Under the pieces are notes generated by a model. It did not search any database and was not told where the DNA came from. It saw only the letters and a list, made by a program, of their open reading frames with translations. The translations under genes were made by a program, and so were the position numbers. Shown in pieces: positions 41,701 through 50,485 of a stretch of DNA of 64,000 nt; the first letter of the stretch is position 1, and the number at the start of each line of letters is the position of its first letter. The DNA is from Coriobacteriaceae bacterium (GTDB lineage: Bacteria > Actinomycetota > Coriobacteriia > Coriobacteriales > Coriobacteriaceae), in contig CADFMD010000007.1 of NCBI GenBank assembly GCA_902835305.1, positions 1 to 64,000 on the forward strand, given 5' to 3'.

Positions 41701-44700
41701 AAGGATAACAGCAAGGCTCAAGCGACCATCGCTGCAACTAAAACGCTTAACGGCAATAGTCGCATTGGCGGCGCCATTGGTTATGCGGGCGATTATGGCT
41801 CGTCATTCAATGTTGCGGGCCTCGAAGTCGCCGGATCAATCGAAACTGGCGATTGCGCCGGCGGCAAGATTGCCCAAGTCGGTGGTCTTATCGGCTGCAT
41901 CGCACAGAGTACCTACAATGCAGGGACAATAGCCAACTCAGCTGATAAGTACGTGAACATTTCGGGCCTTTCGTTCAATTCATTCGAAATGAAAGTCGGC
42001 AGGAACGGCGATAAGCTCAATGGCACGGGTGGTTTCTTGGGTTATAGCTGGGGCAACGCGGTCGTAACTATCGGAGATGAGAGCATTAACAAGAATGAAA
42101 ACTCTTATGCTCTGAAAACGACCAACGCTTCTATAACCGCGACTGCGGATGATTCCAAGGAACTCGGTGGTCTTGTATACGCCGCGAGCGGCCACTGGAT
42201 TATCAACAACTATGCCATCGATCTCTCGGGCACAACCATTAATGCGGGCGCCGCTCAGACGCTCGGCGTTCTAGTTTGCCGCGGCTGCAAGGTGGATGAT
42301 AAGACGACATATGGCGTCGAGAGCTACCTAGGCCTGTACTTGGAGGACAGGGCTTATTGGGATACCGCCTATAGGGTGCCCACCGGCGAGGGGGCCATCG
42401 TTGCGTCGGGCGTAACGTCCTTCGATGAATGGGTTGGCAGCGGTGTAAAACCAAACAACGGCAGCAAGCTCATGGACGCCGACTGGAACACGGTCGTTTC
42501 GCTACACACACAGAAAAACAAGCTGGACATGGACGGCGATTCCACAAAAGACAACAGCTACCATAATCGCTCGTCTTTCGGTCGAAGCCAGAATACGAAC
42601 GGCAATACCCGCTACTTCTACAACCTCGACATAGCCTCTAAGAATTGTGAAGGCGGCTTTAGTGGCAGTCAAATCGATACAGCGGAAAAGCTGCTCTTAT
42701 GGTCTGCTTACCGTTATGCTCCCGAAGGTATTCGTTCGACAATCGTTCCCAATGGCACGACAGGGCTCGATGATTCCATAACCATAACGGGTACAATCGA
42801 TTTGGCCGGCTACAGCTATTATCCCACTCAGCCGAGCGGAGAGGTGACGGTTGAGAATGCGACCATTACCTTCTGTTACTCCAAGATCAAGGCCGAGCAG
42901 AATGGCAACAAGCTAAATTCCGATGCTACCCAGCACGAGAACATGCACTGCGGTCTTTTTCGAACGGTGGCAAACGGCGATCTCACAGTAAAAAACGTCA
43001 CTTTGCGTGGTACTGTTGGGCCCGTTATTAATGACGGAAAGAGCTCTGAAGACACTGATGGAGCAAGCGGAAGCTCTTCGGGCGCGCTCGTGTGCCGCTA
43101 CGTGTATGGGTCCAGCGACGGCAATGGCACCAAGATTAGAAAGATCTCAATTGATGGTCTTACGCTCAACAATCTGATTGTCGACGGCGCCAACAGCGCC
43201 ACGGATGCTAACGCCTATATGCCTCTGCTCATCAACGAGATGCAGAAGTACGTGAGCCTGAACGCGAAGAATATCAAGACTACTGGGTACACGAGTGACA
43301 CCAAGGCGGCTACGTCGCTGTTCGGAAAGCTTGGTGTAGGCAGTGAGGCCGATCAGGTGACGGCAAAGTTTGAGCAAATCAGCTTGCCCAGCCAAAAGAA
43401 CAAAACGATCTTCACCCATGCGAGCCTGCTGGAGAGTTTTGGCTACGGAAGCACGAGCACGGGCTCTGCGGACTACACCTTTACTAAGGCCGATGCCGAT
43501 GCCGATGCAGGCAAGGTGACATACGGATCTGAGATTGATGGGAGTACGGAGTACCCGGGCAAGCAGCTTTGGTATTACGACGAAGCGACGTATGGTGCCG
43601 TGAGCGGCTATGTGACGGTTGATGGTAAGAAGGACGGTGACGTCAGGCCTTGGTTTGGTGGCTATCTTCCTTATGTTTATAAGGGAAAGGCCACCGAGAG
43701 CGGCGTCCAATATCATGAAATTAAAGTCAACCAGCGCATTCCAAAGCTGGTAGAGGGATGCGGCACATATGGCGATCCGTATGCCGTTAAGGACGCGACT
43801 GAGATGAACGCCATCGCCAACTACATCAACAACCAAACTGCGCTCGACGGTTGGGAGGTCACCATTGCCGTCAACCAGAGTACGCTCTGTACTCGCCGCA
43901 GCGACAATAAAACCGACAATGAGGTTACGTACGTCTATAAGCAGGCGAAAGACACTGGGAAGAAGTGGGAAAAGAAGACCGGCGACACCACTGATCCTTC
44001 GGCCACACTTTCCGACGAGATGATGCACCGCTATATCCAAAGCGCGTACTACAGTATTGAACCTACCGGGGGTAATACGATCACCCTCGACGGCGCATCG
44101 TTTGGCGGTTTTGGCAACAAAGCCAACCCGTTCCGTGGCGTCATCGTTGGCAACCCTAAAGGTGATAAAAAGGCAACCATCAAGATAGAGAATAACGAGG
44201 GTTCGCTTCGCGGCCTTATTCCCTATAGTTACGGCAGCGTGGTGCGCGATCTGAATATTCGCTATGTGAACGCGTCGGCGACTATTACTTATTCTGCCAA
44301 GGATGCCGACGGTGTTCCGACGTCGTTCTTCGGTGGCGTTATCGGCTGCATCCTTGGCGGCGATAACATTATCGACGGTGTGGCCGTGAATGGGACAACG
44401 CCCGATAACTCCACAACCGGCTTTACGGTTGCTGGTGGCGGAACTAAGCCACATCTTGTTCCCATCGGCGGTTACGTTGGTGCCATTGCGGGCGGCGGTG
44501 TGATCTTCCGCAATATGTCAGGGACGTCTTGGCGCGCTGGAACCAGCGACAAGTCTCAGGGTCTTGGAACGGGCAACTTCCGGCAGTACGACAATCCCTA
44601 CGTTGGTCGTGTGATTGATGGCTATGCCTTTAGCGAGGGCTGCAAAGTCGAAAACGGTAACGCTAACTACAAGATCAACGAGCTCACAAACAAGGGAGCT

Positions 44701-47700
44701 GCCTGCGTCACTACCACGGGCACCGACAACAAGTATATCGGCACTGATGCCGAGGCACCCGTGACCACGGTGGAAAACGCCCAGGGCCTTTTGGTGCTCT
44801 CGGCCATCATTAGCTCGGGTGCGGGTGCTGGAGCGGCACATACTGACTACGCTAATTATGGCGTGTTCCGCGGCTCCAAGGCGTACTGGGGCAGCGATAA
44901 GCAGGACCCGGCGATAAACGGCTACCTGTTTGGCAACAAGGAATATGGTAAGGTGCGAAATGCCAGCTACGACTGCGTGGGCAAGCCTGCGAGCGCTTCC
45001 GGCGATTTCGAAACCGCCAAAAACGATGACCAGAAGGCCCCGGGCAAACAGGGGTGGCACGGCCCGCTCAACCATGATGACGATGTAAATTCGCCCTACC
45101 TGGTGGCGTCCTACGCTGCCGACTACCAAACGGGCTACGTGTGCGCGTCGAAATCGATCGGCATGAGCCTGGAGTTCAAGGAAAATGCCACCTATGATAT
45201 GACTGGCTACGGCACGGGATACGTGGGTCTCAGCGGCCGTTACTATTCCAATGCTTGCAGCTCGAACGAGGCGTCCACCGATCGCGACCGCATCACGCCG
45301 CACGTGGCAACGATCGACGGCAACGGGGCCACCATCACGGTGGGCACCAAAGATGCCACTTACGGCGTCGTCGAATATGCCGATGACGACTATAAGGTCT
45401 CGGGCGTGGGCGGCCTATTCAGCACCGTGATGTTCACCTCAACCAATGTGGGGCAGAGCGTCACCGCGAATGACGGCGCTCAGGTCAAAGACCTCACCTT
45501 TAGTAACTGCAACGTATCGCTCACGTACAAAGACGCCAACGGTAGCATTGCCTCGGGACCGGCATCGAACGACCTCATCGGCACCGGCCTTTTGGCGGGC
45601 GCAACGGCCAACTACGACGGCAACACGCGTGGCGTCTACCGCAACGTACAGATGAAGAACTGCACCGTGTTGGGCGCAAAGAGCGTAGGAGGGCTTCTTG
45701 GCAGCTCGGGCCGTACCAGCCGAAGGACGGATAACGACGTGACCTATATGGTCAATTTCGGCTCCGGCACGCAGGCGCCCGCGAATCTCTGTGACTGCTC
45801 ATACACTGGCCTTAGCGTCACGGGCGAGAAGTACGTTGGCGGCTATGTGGGTGCGATCGCCTCGCCGTGCGGCGTGTGGACAACCGCGGCCACAGGGGTA
45901 TACGAGAAGACTATTGGCAAAAACTCGACCATAACCGCCACGGGTACAACACCCTACGTGGGCGGCGTGTTCGGTTATACCTCCAGTAACGTATCGGTGA
46001 ACACCAAAATTGGCATCACGGAAGCCGTCGCATCGAGCACGGCAGTCATCTCTGGGGTAAATGTACTCGCCACCGGGTCGAACACCGATAAGTACATGGG
46101 CGCCGGCGGTGTGGTCGGAAGCGCCTATAGAGGCGTTATTTCTATAAGCAACGTGCGCATTGATGCCGGAGGCGATGCCAAGAGCGCCATCATCGGCGAT
46201 GCCACCGGAACGAACAATAGCATCCGTAATGCGGGCGGCTTGATTGGCGAGGTCACGAGCAGTGGCAGCCCCAACACGTACTGGTTTGAGGACTGTAGCG
46301 TCGAGAATATCAACATTGCCGGCACCGACCAATGCTCGGGCGGACTTATCGGCTACTACTTCAGCAATGTGAACATAGCCTGCAACAATATCGCGATTGA
46401 GAGCGCCACGATCAAGGGCAGGTGGAGCGGCGGTCTACTTGGCGCGATTAACAGCGGTGCCGACGTCATCAACGTCACCAACACAAAGGTATCTAACACA
46501 ACGTTTGGCGGAACCTCCAACGGCGGCATTGCGGGCGACGGACGCGGCCAGTTCCATCTGGTAAACGTGCTCATGGACAGCAATACCTACAAATTGGGCT
46601 CTAAGCAGGGCGTGCTCTTAGGCGAGGTTGACACAAACGGCTATAGCCTCTCCGCAGCGGGCGTGAACGTAAAGCTCGGCAACGGCAAGACCACGCGTGA
46701 TCTGCCGCCGATGGTTTACACGACCAATGCGGCCGCCGTAAACATGAAGTCGTATATCGCGTTTGGTGACTATAACGACACACTGGAAGCACCTGACAAG
46801 GGGATCACGCTCTACGGCGCGGACAATACCGCCACCACGGCAGCGAGCCCGTATGTGACCACGAGCCCCGTAAGCACGCTGGCGGCGCGTGCCTCCGACA
46901 ACGACACCACCGATCGCTACCTGTTTGGCGACGGCGCCACCATCGACACCGCGGCGACCGTCCAGAGCGAGGCAGGCACCGGTGTTGCCGATCGCTACAC
47001 CTACACGAATATCGGCGGCATTAATGACAACGGCGCCTATCAAAATAAGTCGAGCTACGATGCCTCATCCGTGGCCAGTAAGTTCAATTCGAATAATGAT
47101 ACAAGCAGCAACCAAGCCACAGCGGATTTCCCCGTTTTGGTGATCTCTGGCAACGACAACACGACGGTCAAGAGCTATCTAAACATCGTCACGAACGGCG
47201 GCTTCTCCGATGCCTGCAGATTGAATAACGAGAATGGCACCAATCCGCACGTGACGGCCAAAGCAGAGGTTTTCCAACTCAAGGACGGTGTGTTCGTTAA
47301 AGACGGTGACGCGTCGAACAATCCCACGCTTCGCGTAGTGAACAATGGCAAGAACAATATGTCGTTTAGCCCAAGCTCCGATTGGGACAACGGCAAAGGT
47401 CGCTTTACGCTCCTGACCGTTACCTTTACCGAGGCGGGTCAGAGCTACAACGTTCAGGTGCCGATCATCGTTAAGCGCAAGCTCGAGATCGATTTCACTG
47501 CAACGTATGATTACGGCACTCAATTTAAAGAAAAAGACTACGCTAACCTTGGAAAAGATGCACACGTGCTTACGAGCTTTGGCGAGCCGATGACGGGTCT
47601 GCTTACCTGGACATACAATTCTGCCAATGGGAAGGAAGTCGACTTTGGCTGGGACAGCTATATGGCTGCTGGCGGCTCGATGAAGGGGCTCGGCAAGAGT

Positions 47701-49455
47701 ATCCTCTTCAATGGTGCCGACGGAAGGTTGCCCCAGGGCACCCAGCTTACGCTCATCGATGCGAACGTTGATGGCAAGGCCGGTGGCAGAGAGTATCACT
47801 ATACGGTGGGCGAAGGCGGAGCAACGAGCGTTTCCCTGAGCGGAAACGACGGCTTTAAGGATTCTGCGGGCAATCCATATCAGGAGCGATGGCTGAGCGA
47901 GATCTTGGGTGTGTCGGCCACGCAGGATGGCGCCGGCACATGGACCGTGTGTGATAACGAGGCAGAGGCGACCGCTAAAGCGAAACTCGATGGCAAGTGG
48001 ACGCTGTTTAAGGTTGCGGGTGCTGACGTTCCCAGCAACAGTCGCTATACGCTAAAGGTACCCAAGGAGAAGGATACCGGCAGAGAGAAGCGTGCATCGG
48101 AGAGCGTCTACCTAGTTGTCAACGTGCCCAAGTCGGGCGACGGCGTGACGCAAGCTAGTATCAACGGTTTTACGGCTTCGTCTATTGACTCGAATTCTTC
48201 GGGTGGCCGCATATCTTGGAATCTGCATCATGTTTTACGCACCGATGGCAGCGACGATATTCAAAACAGTACGGCATCGACATACAGCATCTTGTCCAAT
48301 TATGAGCAGAATGTAGTCGACAAAAAAGATGGGGCGTGCATTCCGGTTTCGAAGTCGGAGGACGGTGCCGCCTACGTTCTTTCTCTCGATGTCATGGATA
48401 CGGTTACGTTTAGCCCGAGCCAATACTATACAGAGAGCGACCATCTGTGCTATCAGCTCGATACATCGCTGTGTCGCTATGGCGCCAACAACAACCTAAT
48501 GGGAGTAAGCAGTTTCCCGAGCGGAACATCGGCAATTGCGAAGTTCTATGTTGCCATCGGCAATCAGAACTACAGGTGGAGTGGCAGCGATTGGGAGCCG
48601 TATGACGCTTCGACGCCTGCGTTTACACAGATTGTGACGGATACGGGTGATGACTCACTGAGGCTCACGCTCGACCATGACCTTGCCGGAATCCGCAAGC
48701 GTGCAGCGGGCGGATCCTTTACCGTGCGTACGGTAGTGGAAGAGATTCGCCTTACGCCGGACGGCTGCAACAAGGTTATCTCCCTGTCCAAGCAGTCTGG
48801 CGAGGACGCCTGTACCAAGATGTCCTATACCGCCAAGCTTTCGACGCGTAAGGAAGGCCTTAATACCTCGAGCCTGACGCAGACGAAGCGCGGTAACGTC
48901 GGGTACTATCGCATGGACACGGGTGATACGACCATTACGCTTTCTGCGCCAGATAAGTCGCAGCTTGGCATTAACGTGGACGACCTGCGTCCGATCGCGA
49001 ATGGCACGATTGGTCTGGGTGCCACGTATGAACTGGGTGGACTCAGCAACGCCGCCGAGGCAATTGCGAACGCAGACTCTGTTGTGTACACGCTCTCGCT
49101 TCAGCGCCGCGGAACCGACGGCACGTATGAGAGCGTAACGGATGATATCTCAAACTACGTAACAGTGACGGAGAGTAAGCTTGCCGCGGTCGCTCCCTCC
49201 GGTAGCATGATCACCTTCACTGACTCGAAGGAGAACGGCAAGTTCAAAACGAAGAACGGTAATACGACGTTTAGCCTGCCCTTTACCGTTAAGGTCAACA
49301 CGCAGGTTGAACAGCGTGAGCAGTTCTACGCGAACTATCGCTTGGTGATGACAGCGAGCCTGGTTAAGGGTGACTTGGCGAGCGCAACGCCTCAATCGCC
49401 CGACTATGTGACCTATACGCTCACGAGGGTGAACCTCAACGGCATCGACCACTAG
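38785..49455 (+). CDS. Giant secreted beta-repeat surface protein (3,556 residues)
   Basis: A signal peptide (MRTAKRIFAEFMTVVMVLQA then CSPTVAAVAAG) is followed by an Asp/Ala-rich acidic linker (about 50-134). Then come more than twenty GG[LVIAF][VIAL]G units spread over about 400-2580, for example SAGGVVGLVG, YGGLVGKVF, IGGAIGYAG, VGGYVGAIAS, SGGLIGYYF. They resemble GLUG-type repeats and a right-handed beta-helix. The last 750 residues look like several beta-sandwich modules (VQVPIIVKRKLEIDF; VYLVVNVPKSGDG). No LPXTG, choline-binding, SLH or C-terminal membrane segment is present. VLQAC might be a non-standard lipobox. It is the largest gene here and ends in a strong terminator. Confidence 0.8.
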   Translation: MRTAKRIFAEFMTVVMVLQACSPTVAAVAAGWQNISNEIAAASAKALDTAESGETNGDVTIGSGSSDAGADSDSAGDDAVKDDAAAGDTTDSATGSDSTGDQTEGDDAADDAAADDAEQDADDATSEDADAQAGATITDLNKLVELLEKNGAESIVRKDDESGIRSLDVKSSEAFAVLSNADASLYYDAQIKVIITGDAKLTESANNGMSFQGLGSDECPFEGRIYRDVDSPVELTTDRTVFNNLKLSDQNKTVRIKWVGATSYSAPMVASKVSGAENGEESKTLIASVDIVEPVNVDVKDATSALTAPLLGATTGDLAANVTYSLTDSRKNLNANATGNIGLIANTVESGSLTVESVTFPNDLTSGGAVKTSSGNAGLLVGEVKDGATLSIGTLANVPTATVQSTNGSAGGVVGLVGSSTGAMVNVAKALDLHALTVKGTTASGGFIGKATVLTLGADNKQIGCPLNIGDENSACSGGVIGDVSFAQGFAVTSNMFDLGDLVTLGASQRAGALFGMADISNGDIVVQGGTYKSKLALPEDVSVNGSYGGLVGKVFATKTDDDGALRAFVVEKDADNKNTCSIEFDLASKLSDAGGVVGYVGDSANPNSQPVAVVFNGVTVACKGDASARTGTGKFGGAVGVVDTRNVLDVRDFKLTSDNPIGKAQSNRAAGIAGSAWNAVIKFSDITDLSGASFAENATTGQLVYENHNALIFAAGNGSNGDLGDKGAAVWTFKRSNSASKTDDIATYGEVVRLGGDFIKLDVDTHKLTLPDSLTAANGAYALTTAEDFAKLAITWQTNGYYSMVDGVTENNLNGLQSSTITVNGTIDLKGTGLTGFTQDRADGSQVFSGTLNGGGTINLAVGEAYGKRGEDVLDGNNTSNGNGKIYRHGRLGLFAAVNGATISNVTIAGSMKFDNGSAIDAGSLACAIVGNLSLSGVTCKTNIACDDTFANDVNIGGIAGSVLAASTVAFKDNSKAQATIAATKTLNGNSRIGGAIGYAGDYGSSFNVAGLEVAGSIETGDCAGGKIAQVGGLIGCIAQSTYNAGTIANSADKYVNISGLSFNSFEMKVGRNGDKLNGTGGFLGYSWGNAVVTIGDESINKNENSYALKTTNASITATADDSKELGGLVYAASGHWIINNYAIDLSGTTINAGAAQTLGVLVCRGCKVDDKTTYGVESYLGLYLEDRAYWDTAYRVPTGEGAIVASGVTSFDEWVGSGVKPNNGSKLMDADWNTVVSLHTQKNKLDMDGDSTKDNSYHNRSSFGRSQNTNGNTRYFYNLDIASKNCEGGFSGSQIDTAEKLLLWSAYRYAPEGIRSTIVPNGTTGLDDSITITGTIDLAGYSYYPTQPSGEVTVENATITFCYSKIKAEQNGNKLNSDATQHENMHCGLFRTVANGDLTVKNVTLRGTVGPVINDGKSSEDTDGASGSSSGALVCRYVYGSSDGNGTKIRKISIDGLTLNNLIVDGANSATDANAYMPLLINEMQKYVSLNAKNIKTTGYTSDTKAATSLFGKLGVGSEADQVTAKFEQISLPSQKNKTIFTHASLLESFGYGSTSTGSADYTFTKADADADAGKVTYGSEIDGSTEYPGKQLWYYDEATYGAVSGYVTVDGKKDGDVRPWFGGYLPYVYKGKATESGVQYHEIKVNQRIPKLVEGCGTYGDPYAVKDATEMNAIANYINNQTALDGWEVTIAVNQSTLCTRRSDNKTDNEVTYVYKQAKDTGKKWEKKTGDTTDPSATLSDEMMHRYIQSAYYSIEPTGGNTITLDGASFGGFGNKANPFRGVIVGNPKGDKKATIKIENNEGSLRGLIPYSYGSVVRDLNIRYVNASATITYSAKDADGVPTSFFGGVIGCILGGDNIIDGVAVNGTTPDNSTTGFTVAGGGTKPHLVPIGGYVGAIAGGGVIFRNMSGTSWRAGTSDKSQGLGTGNFRQYDNPYVGRVIDGYAFSEGCKVENGNANYKINELTNKGAACVTTTGTDNKYIGTDAEAPVTTVENAQGLLVLSAIISSGAGAGAAHTDYANYGVFRGSKAYWGSDKQDPAINGYLFGNKEYGKVRNASYDCVGKPASASGDFETAKNDDQKAPGKQGWHGPLNHDDDVNSPYLVASYAADYQTGYVCASKSIGMSLEFKENATYDMTGYGTGYVGLSGRYYSNACSSNEASTDRDRITPHVATIDGNGATITVGTKDATYGVVEYADDDYKVSGVGGLFSTVMFTSTNVGQSVTANDGAQVKDLTFSNCNVSLTYKDANGSIASGPASNDLIGTGLLAGATANYDGNTRGVYRNVQMKNCTVLGAKSVGGLLGSSGRTSRRTDNDVTYMVNFGSGTQAPANLCDCSYTGLSVTGEKYVGGYVGAIASPCGVWTTAATGVYEKTIGKNSTITATGTTPYVGGVFGYTSSNVSVNTKIGITEAVASSTAVISGVNVLATGSNTDKYMGAGGVVGSAYRGVISISNVRIDAGGDAKSAIIGDATGTNNSIRNAGGLIGEVTSSGSPNTYWFEDCSVENINIAGTDQCSGGLIGYYFSNVNIACNNIAIESATIKGRWSGGLLGAINSGADVINVTNTKVSNTTFGGTSNGGIAGDGRGQFHLVNVLMDSNTYKLGSKQGVLLGEVDTNGYSLSAAGVNVKLGNGKTTRDLPPMVYTTNAAAVNMKSYIAFGDYNDTLEAPDKGITLYGADNTATTAASPYVTTSPVSTLAARASDNDTTDRYLFGDGATIDTAATVQSEAGTGVADRYTYTNIGGINDNGAYQNKSSYDASSVASKFNSNNDTSSNQATADFPVLVISGNDNTTVKSYLNIVTNGGFSDACRLNNENGTNPHVTAKAEVFQLKDGVFVKDGDASNNPTLRVVNNGKNNMSFSPSSDWDNGKGRFTLLTVTFTEAGQSYNVQVPIIVKRKLEIDFTATYDYGTQFKEKDYANLGKDAHVLTSFGEPMTGLLTWTYNSANGKEVDFGWDSYMAAGGSMKGLGKSILFNGADGRLPQGTQLTLIDANVDGKAGGREYHYTVGEGGATSVSLSGNDGFKDSAGNPYQERWLSEILGVSATQDGAGTWTVCDNEAEATAKAKLDGKWTLFKVAGADVPSNSRYTLKVPKEKDTGREKRASESVYLVVNVPKSGDGVTQASINGFTASSIDSNSSGGRISWNLHHVLRTDGSDDIQNSTASTYSILSNYEQNVVDKKDGACIPVSKSEDGAAYVLSLDVMDTVTFSPSQYYTESDHLCYQLDTSLCRYGANNNLMGVSSFPSGTSAIAKFYVAIGNQNYRWSGSDWEPYDASTPAFTQIVTDTGDDSLRLTLDHDLAGIRKRAAGGSFTVRTVVEEIRLTPDGCNKVISLSKQSGEDACTKMSYTAKLSTRKEGLNTSSLTQTKRGNVGYYRMDTGDTTITLSAPDKSQLGINVDDLRPIANGTIGLGATYELGGLSNAAEAIANADSVVYTLSLQRRGTDGTYESVTDDISNYVTVTESKLAAVAPSGSMITFTDSKENGKFKTKNGNTTFSLPFTVKVNTQVEQREQFYANYRLVMTASLVKGDLASATPQSPDYVTYTLTRVNLNGIDH

Positions 49456-49481
49456 TTCCGAAGCCAACTGGCTTCGCAAAG

Positions 49482-49513
49482 GGGGCGGCAACCACCCGGT
49501 TGCCGCCCCTTTT
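49482..49513 (+). terminator. Intrinsic terminator of the surface operon
   Basis: GGGGCGGCAAC / GTTGCCGCCCC arms, a six-base loop and TTTT, 26 bases after the giant gene. A small GAAGCC / GGCTTC hairpin lies just before it. Confidence 0.85.
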
Positions 49514-49546
49514 CTTGTTCTCCTGGCCTGCTGCTGCCCCAGCTTC

Positions 49547-49611
49547 CCACCTAGCTTTCCAGCTTTCCACCTTAGGTGGTAAGTTAAGTGGAAAGCTGGA
49601 AAGCTAGGTGG
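49547..49611. repeat. 24 bp inverted repeat built from AGCTTTCCAC units
   Basis: CCACCTAGCTTTCCAGCTTT at 49547 is perfectly complementary to 49588-49611, and further GGAAAGCTGGAAAG copies follow to about 49635. The unit is itself repeated, so it combines tandem and inverted repetition. From 49640 to about 49828 the DNA is A+T-rich and I see nothing definite. Confidence 0.6.
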
Positions 49612-49828
49612 AAAGCTGGAAAGTAAGTGGAAAGTTGACATGTAGGTGCGGGCTGAAGAGGGGTTAATAATTACACAAACCATACCAGCCAAACAAAAAG
49701 ATACCAATCTGGTTGGTAAAACACCGTCAATGAGCCGCGAGCTAACTAGCTGCGTAAATAAAACCTAAAGAACTGTTGCAAATTAATGGCAAATGCCCAG
49801 ATGCCGCCGTGCGATTTTCAATTAACTG

Positions 49829-49856
49829 TTACGCGCAAACAGCAAAATGCTACTAT
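49829..49856 (+). promoter_or_regulatory. Candidate promoter for the orphan HTH gene
   Basis: TTACGC and TACTAT are separated by 16 bases in an A+T-rich region, about 54 bases before ATG 49910. Weak match; tentative. Confidence 0.25.
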
Positions 49857-49909
49857 CTAACATGCACGTAAGAAAGCAGATTAACGGTTAAGGCTAAGAA
49901 GTGGCAGGT

Positions 49910-50305
49910 ATGTCGGAAGCAACAAGGACTCGCACGCATGCGCCCGAGGTTAGGCAGCGCGCCGTCGAGGTCCTCCAAGAGGGGGTCGGTCATCGCGCCC
50001 TCGCCGCGGAGCTCGGCATTCCCCAGGCCACGGCTCGTCAGTGGGCCCGCGCATATGCCGTGGGCGGTGCCGACGCCGTTCTCAACGCCGGTTCGCATCA
50101 TCACACCTATTCGTACGAAGTTAAGCTCGCCGTGGTCAAGGACCGCTTGGAAAACGGCTTAACGGTTCGCGAGGCCATGATCAAGCACAAGATTCCTAGC
50201 GAGTCTTCGGTCAAGGCTTGGTGCCGTCAGTACCGCGAGAGCGGTGAGTCCGCACTGGTCGATAAGCCGCGCGGTCGCAAGCCGCGCGTTAAAAAGGCGG
50301 AATAG
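49910..50305 (+). CDS. Orphan IS3 OrfA-like helix-turn-helix protein
   Basis: This protein of about 131 residues has two HTH domains in the OrfA arrangement. The first (about 12-55) includes RALAAELGIPQATARQWARAY. The second (about 60-115) includes TYSYEVKLAVVKDRLENG and SSVKAWCRQYRESGESALVD. It ends with a basic PRGRKPRVKKAE and lacks both the leucine-zipper tail and any orfB downstream. It therefore looks domesticated or truncated. GTG 49901 is an alternative start. It lies 180 bases upstream of the Ech genes on the same strand, so a regulatory role there is possible but unproven. Confidence 0.7.
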   Translation: MSEATRTRTHAPEVRQRAVEVLQEGVGHRALAAELGIPQATARQWARAYAVGGADAVLNAGSHHHTYSYEVKLAVVKDRLENGLTVREAMIKHKIPSESSVKAWCRQYRESGESALVDKPRGRKPRVKKAE

Positions 50306-50485
50306 CAAACGGGATGGTGCACCCACAGGGGCGCATTTTTCTTGCCGCCCCTCTGCTCCAATGCGGGCGTGCCCTTACCCCGTACGCCTAAAACTCCCCA
50401 GTTGACCGAAAACCCGCCGCCGCTACTCCTCAATTGAGCTATAACGTTAAACAATTGCAGCGTTTTAGCATGGGGGAGTGATGGT

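Noticed and set aside
38785..49455. Polyketide or non-ribosomal peptide synthase from its size
   Set aside because: No carrier, adenylation or ketosynthase motifs are present; it has a signal peptide and repeated GG-x-x-G surface motifs instead.
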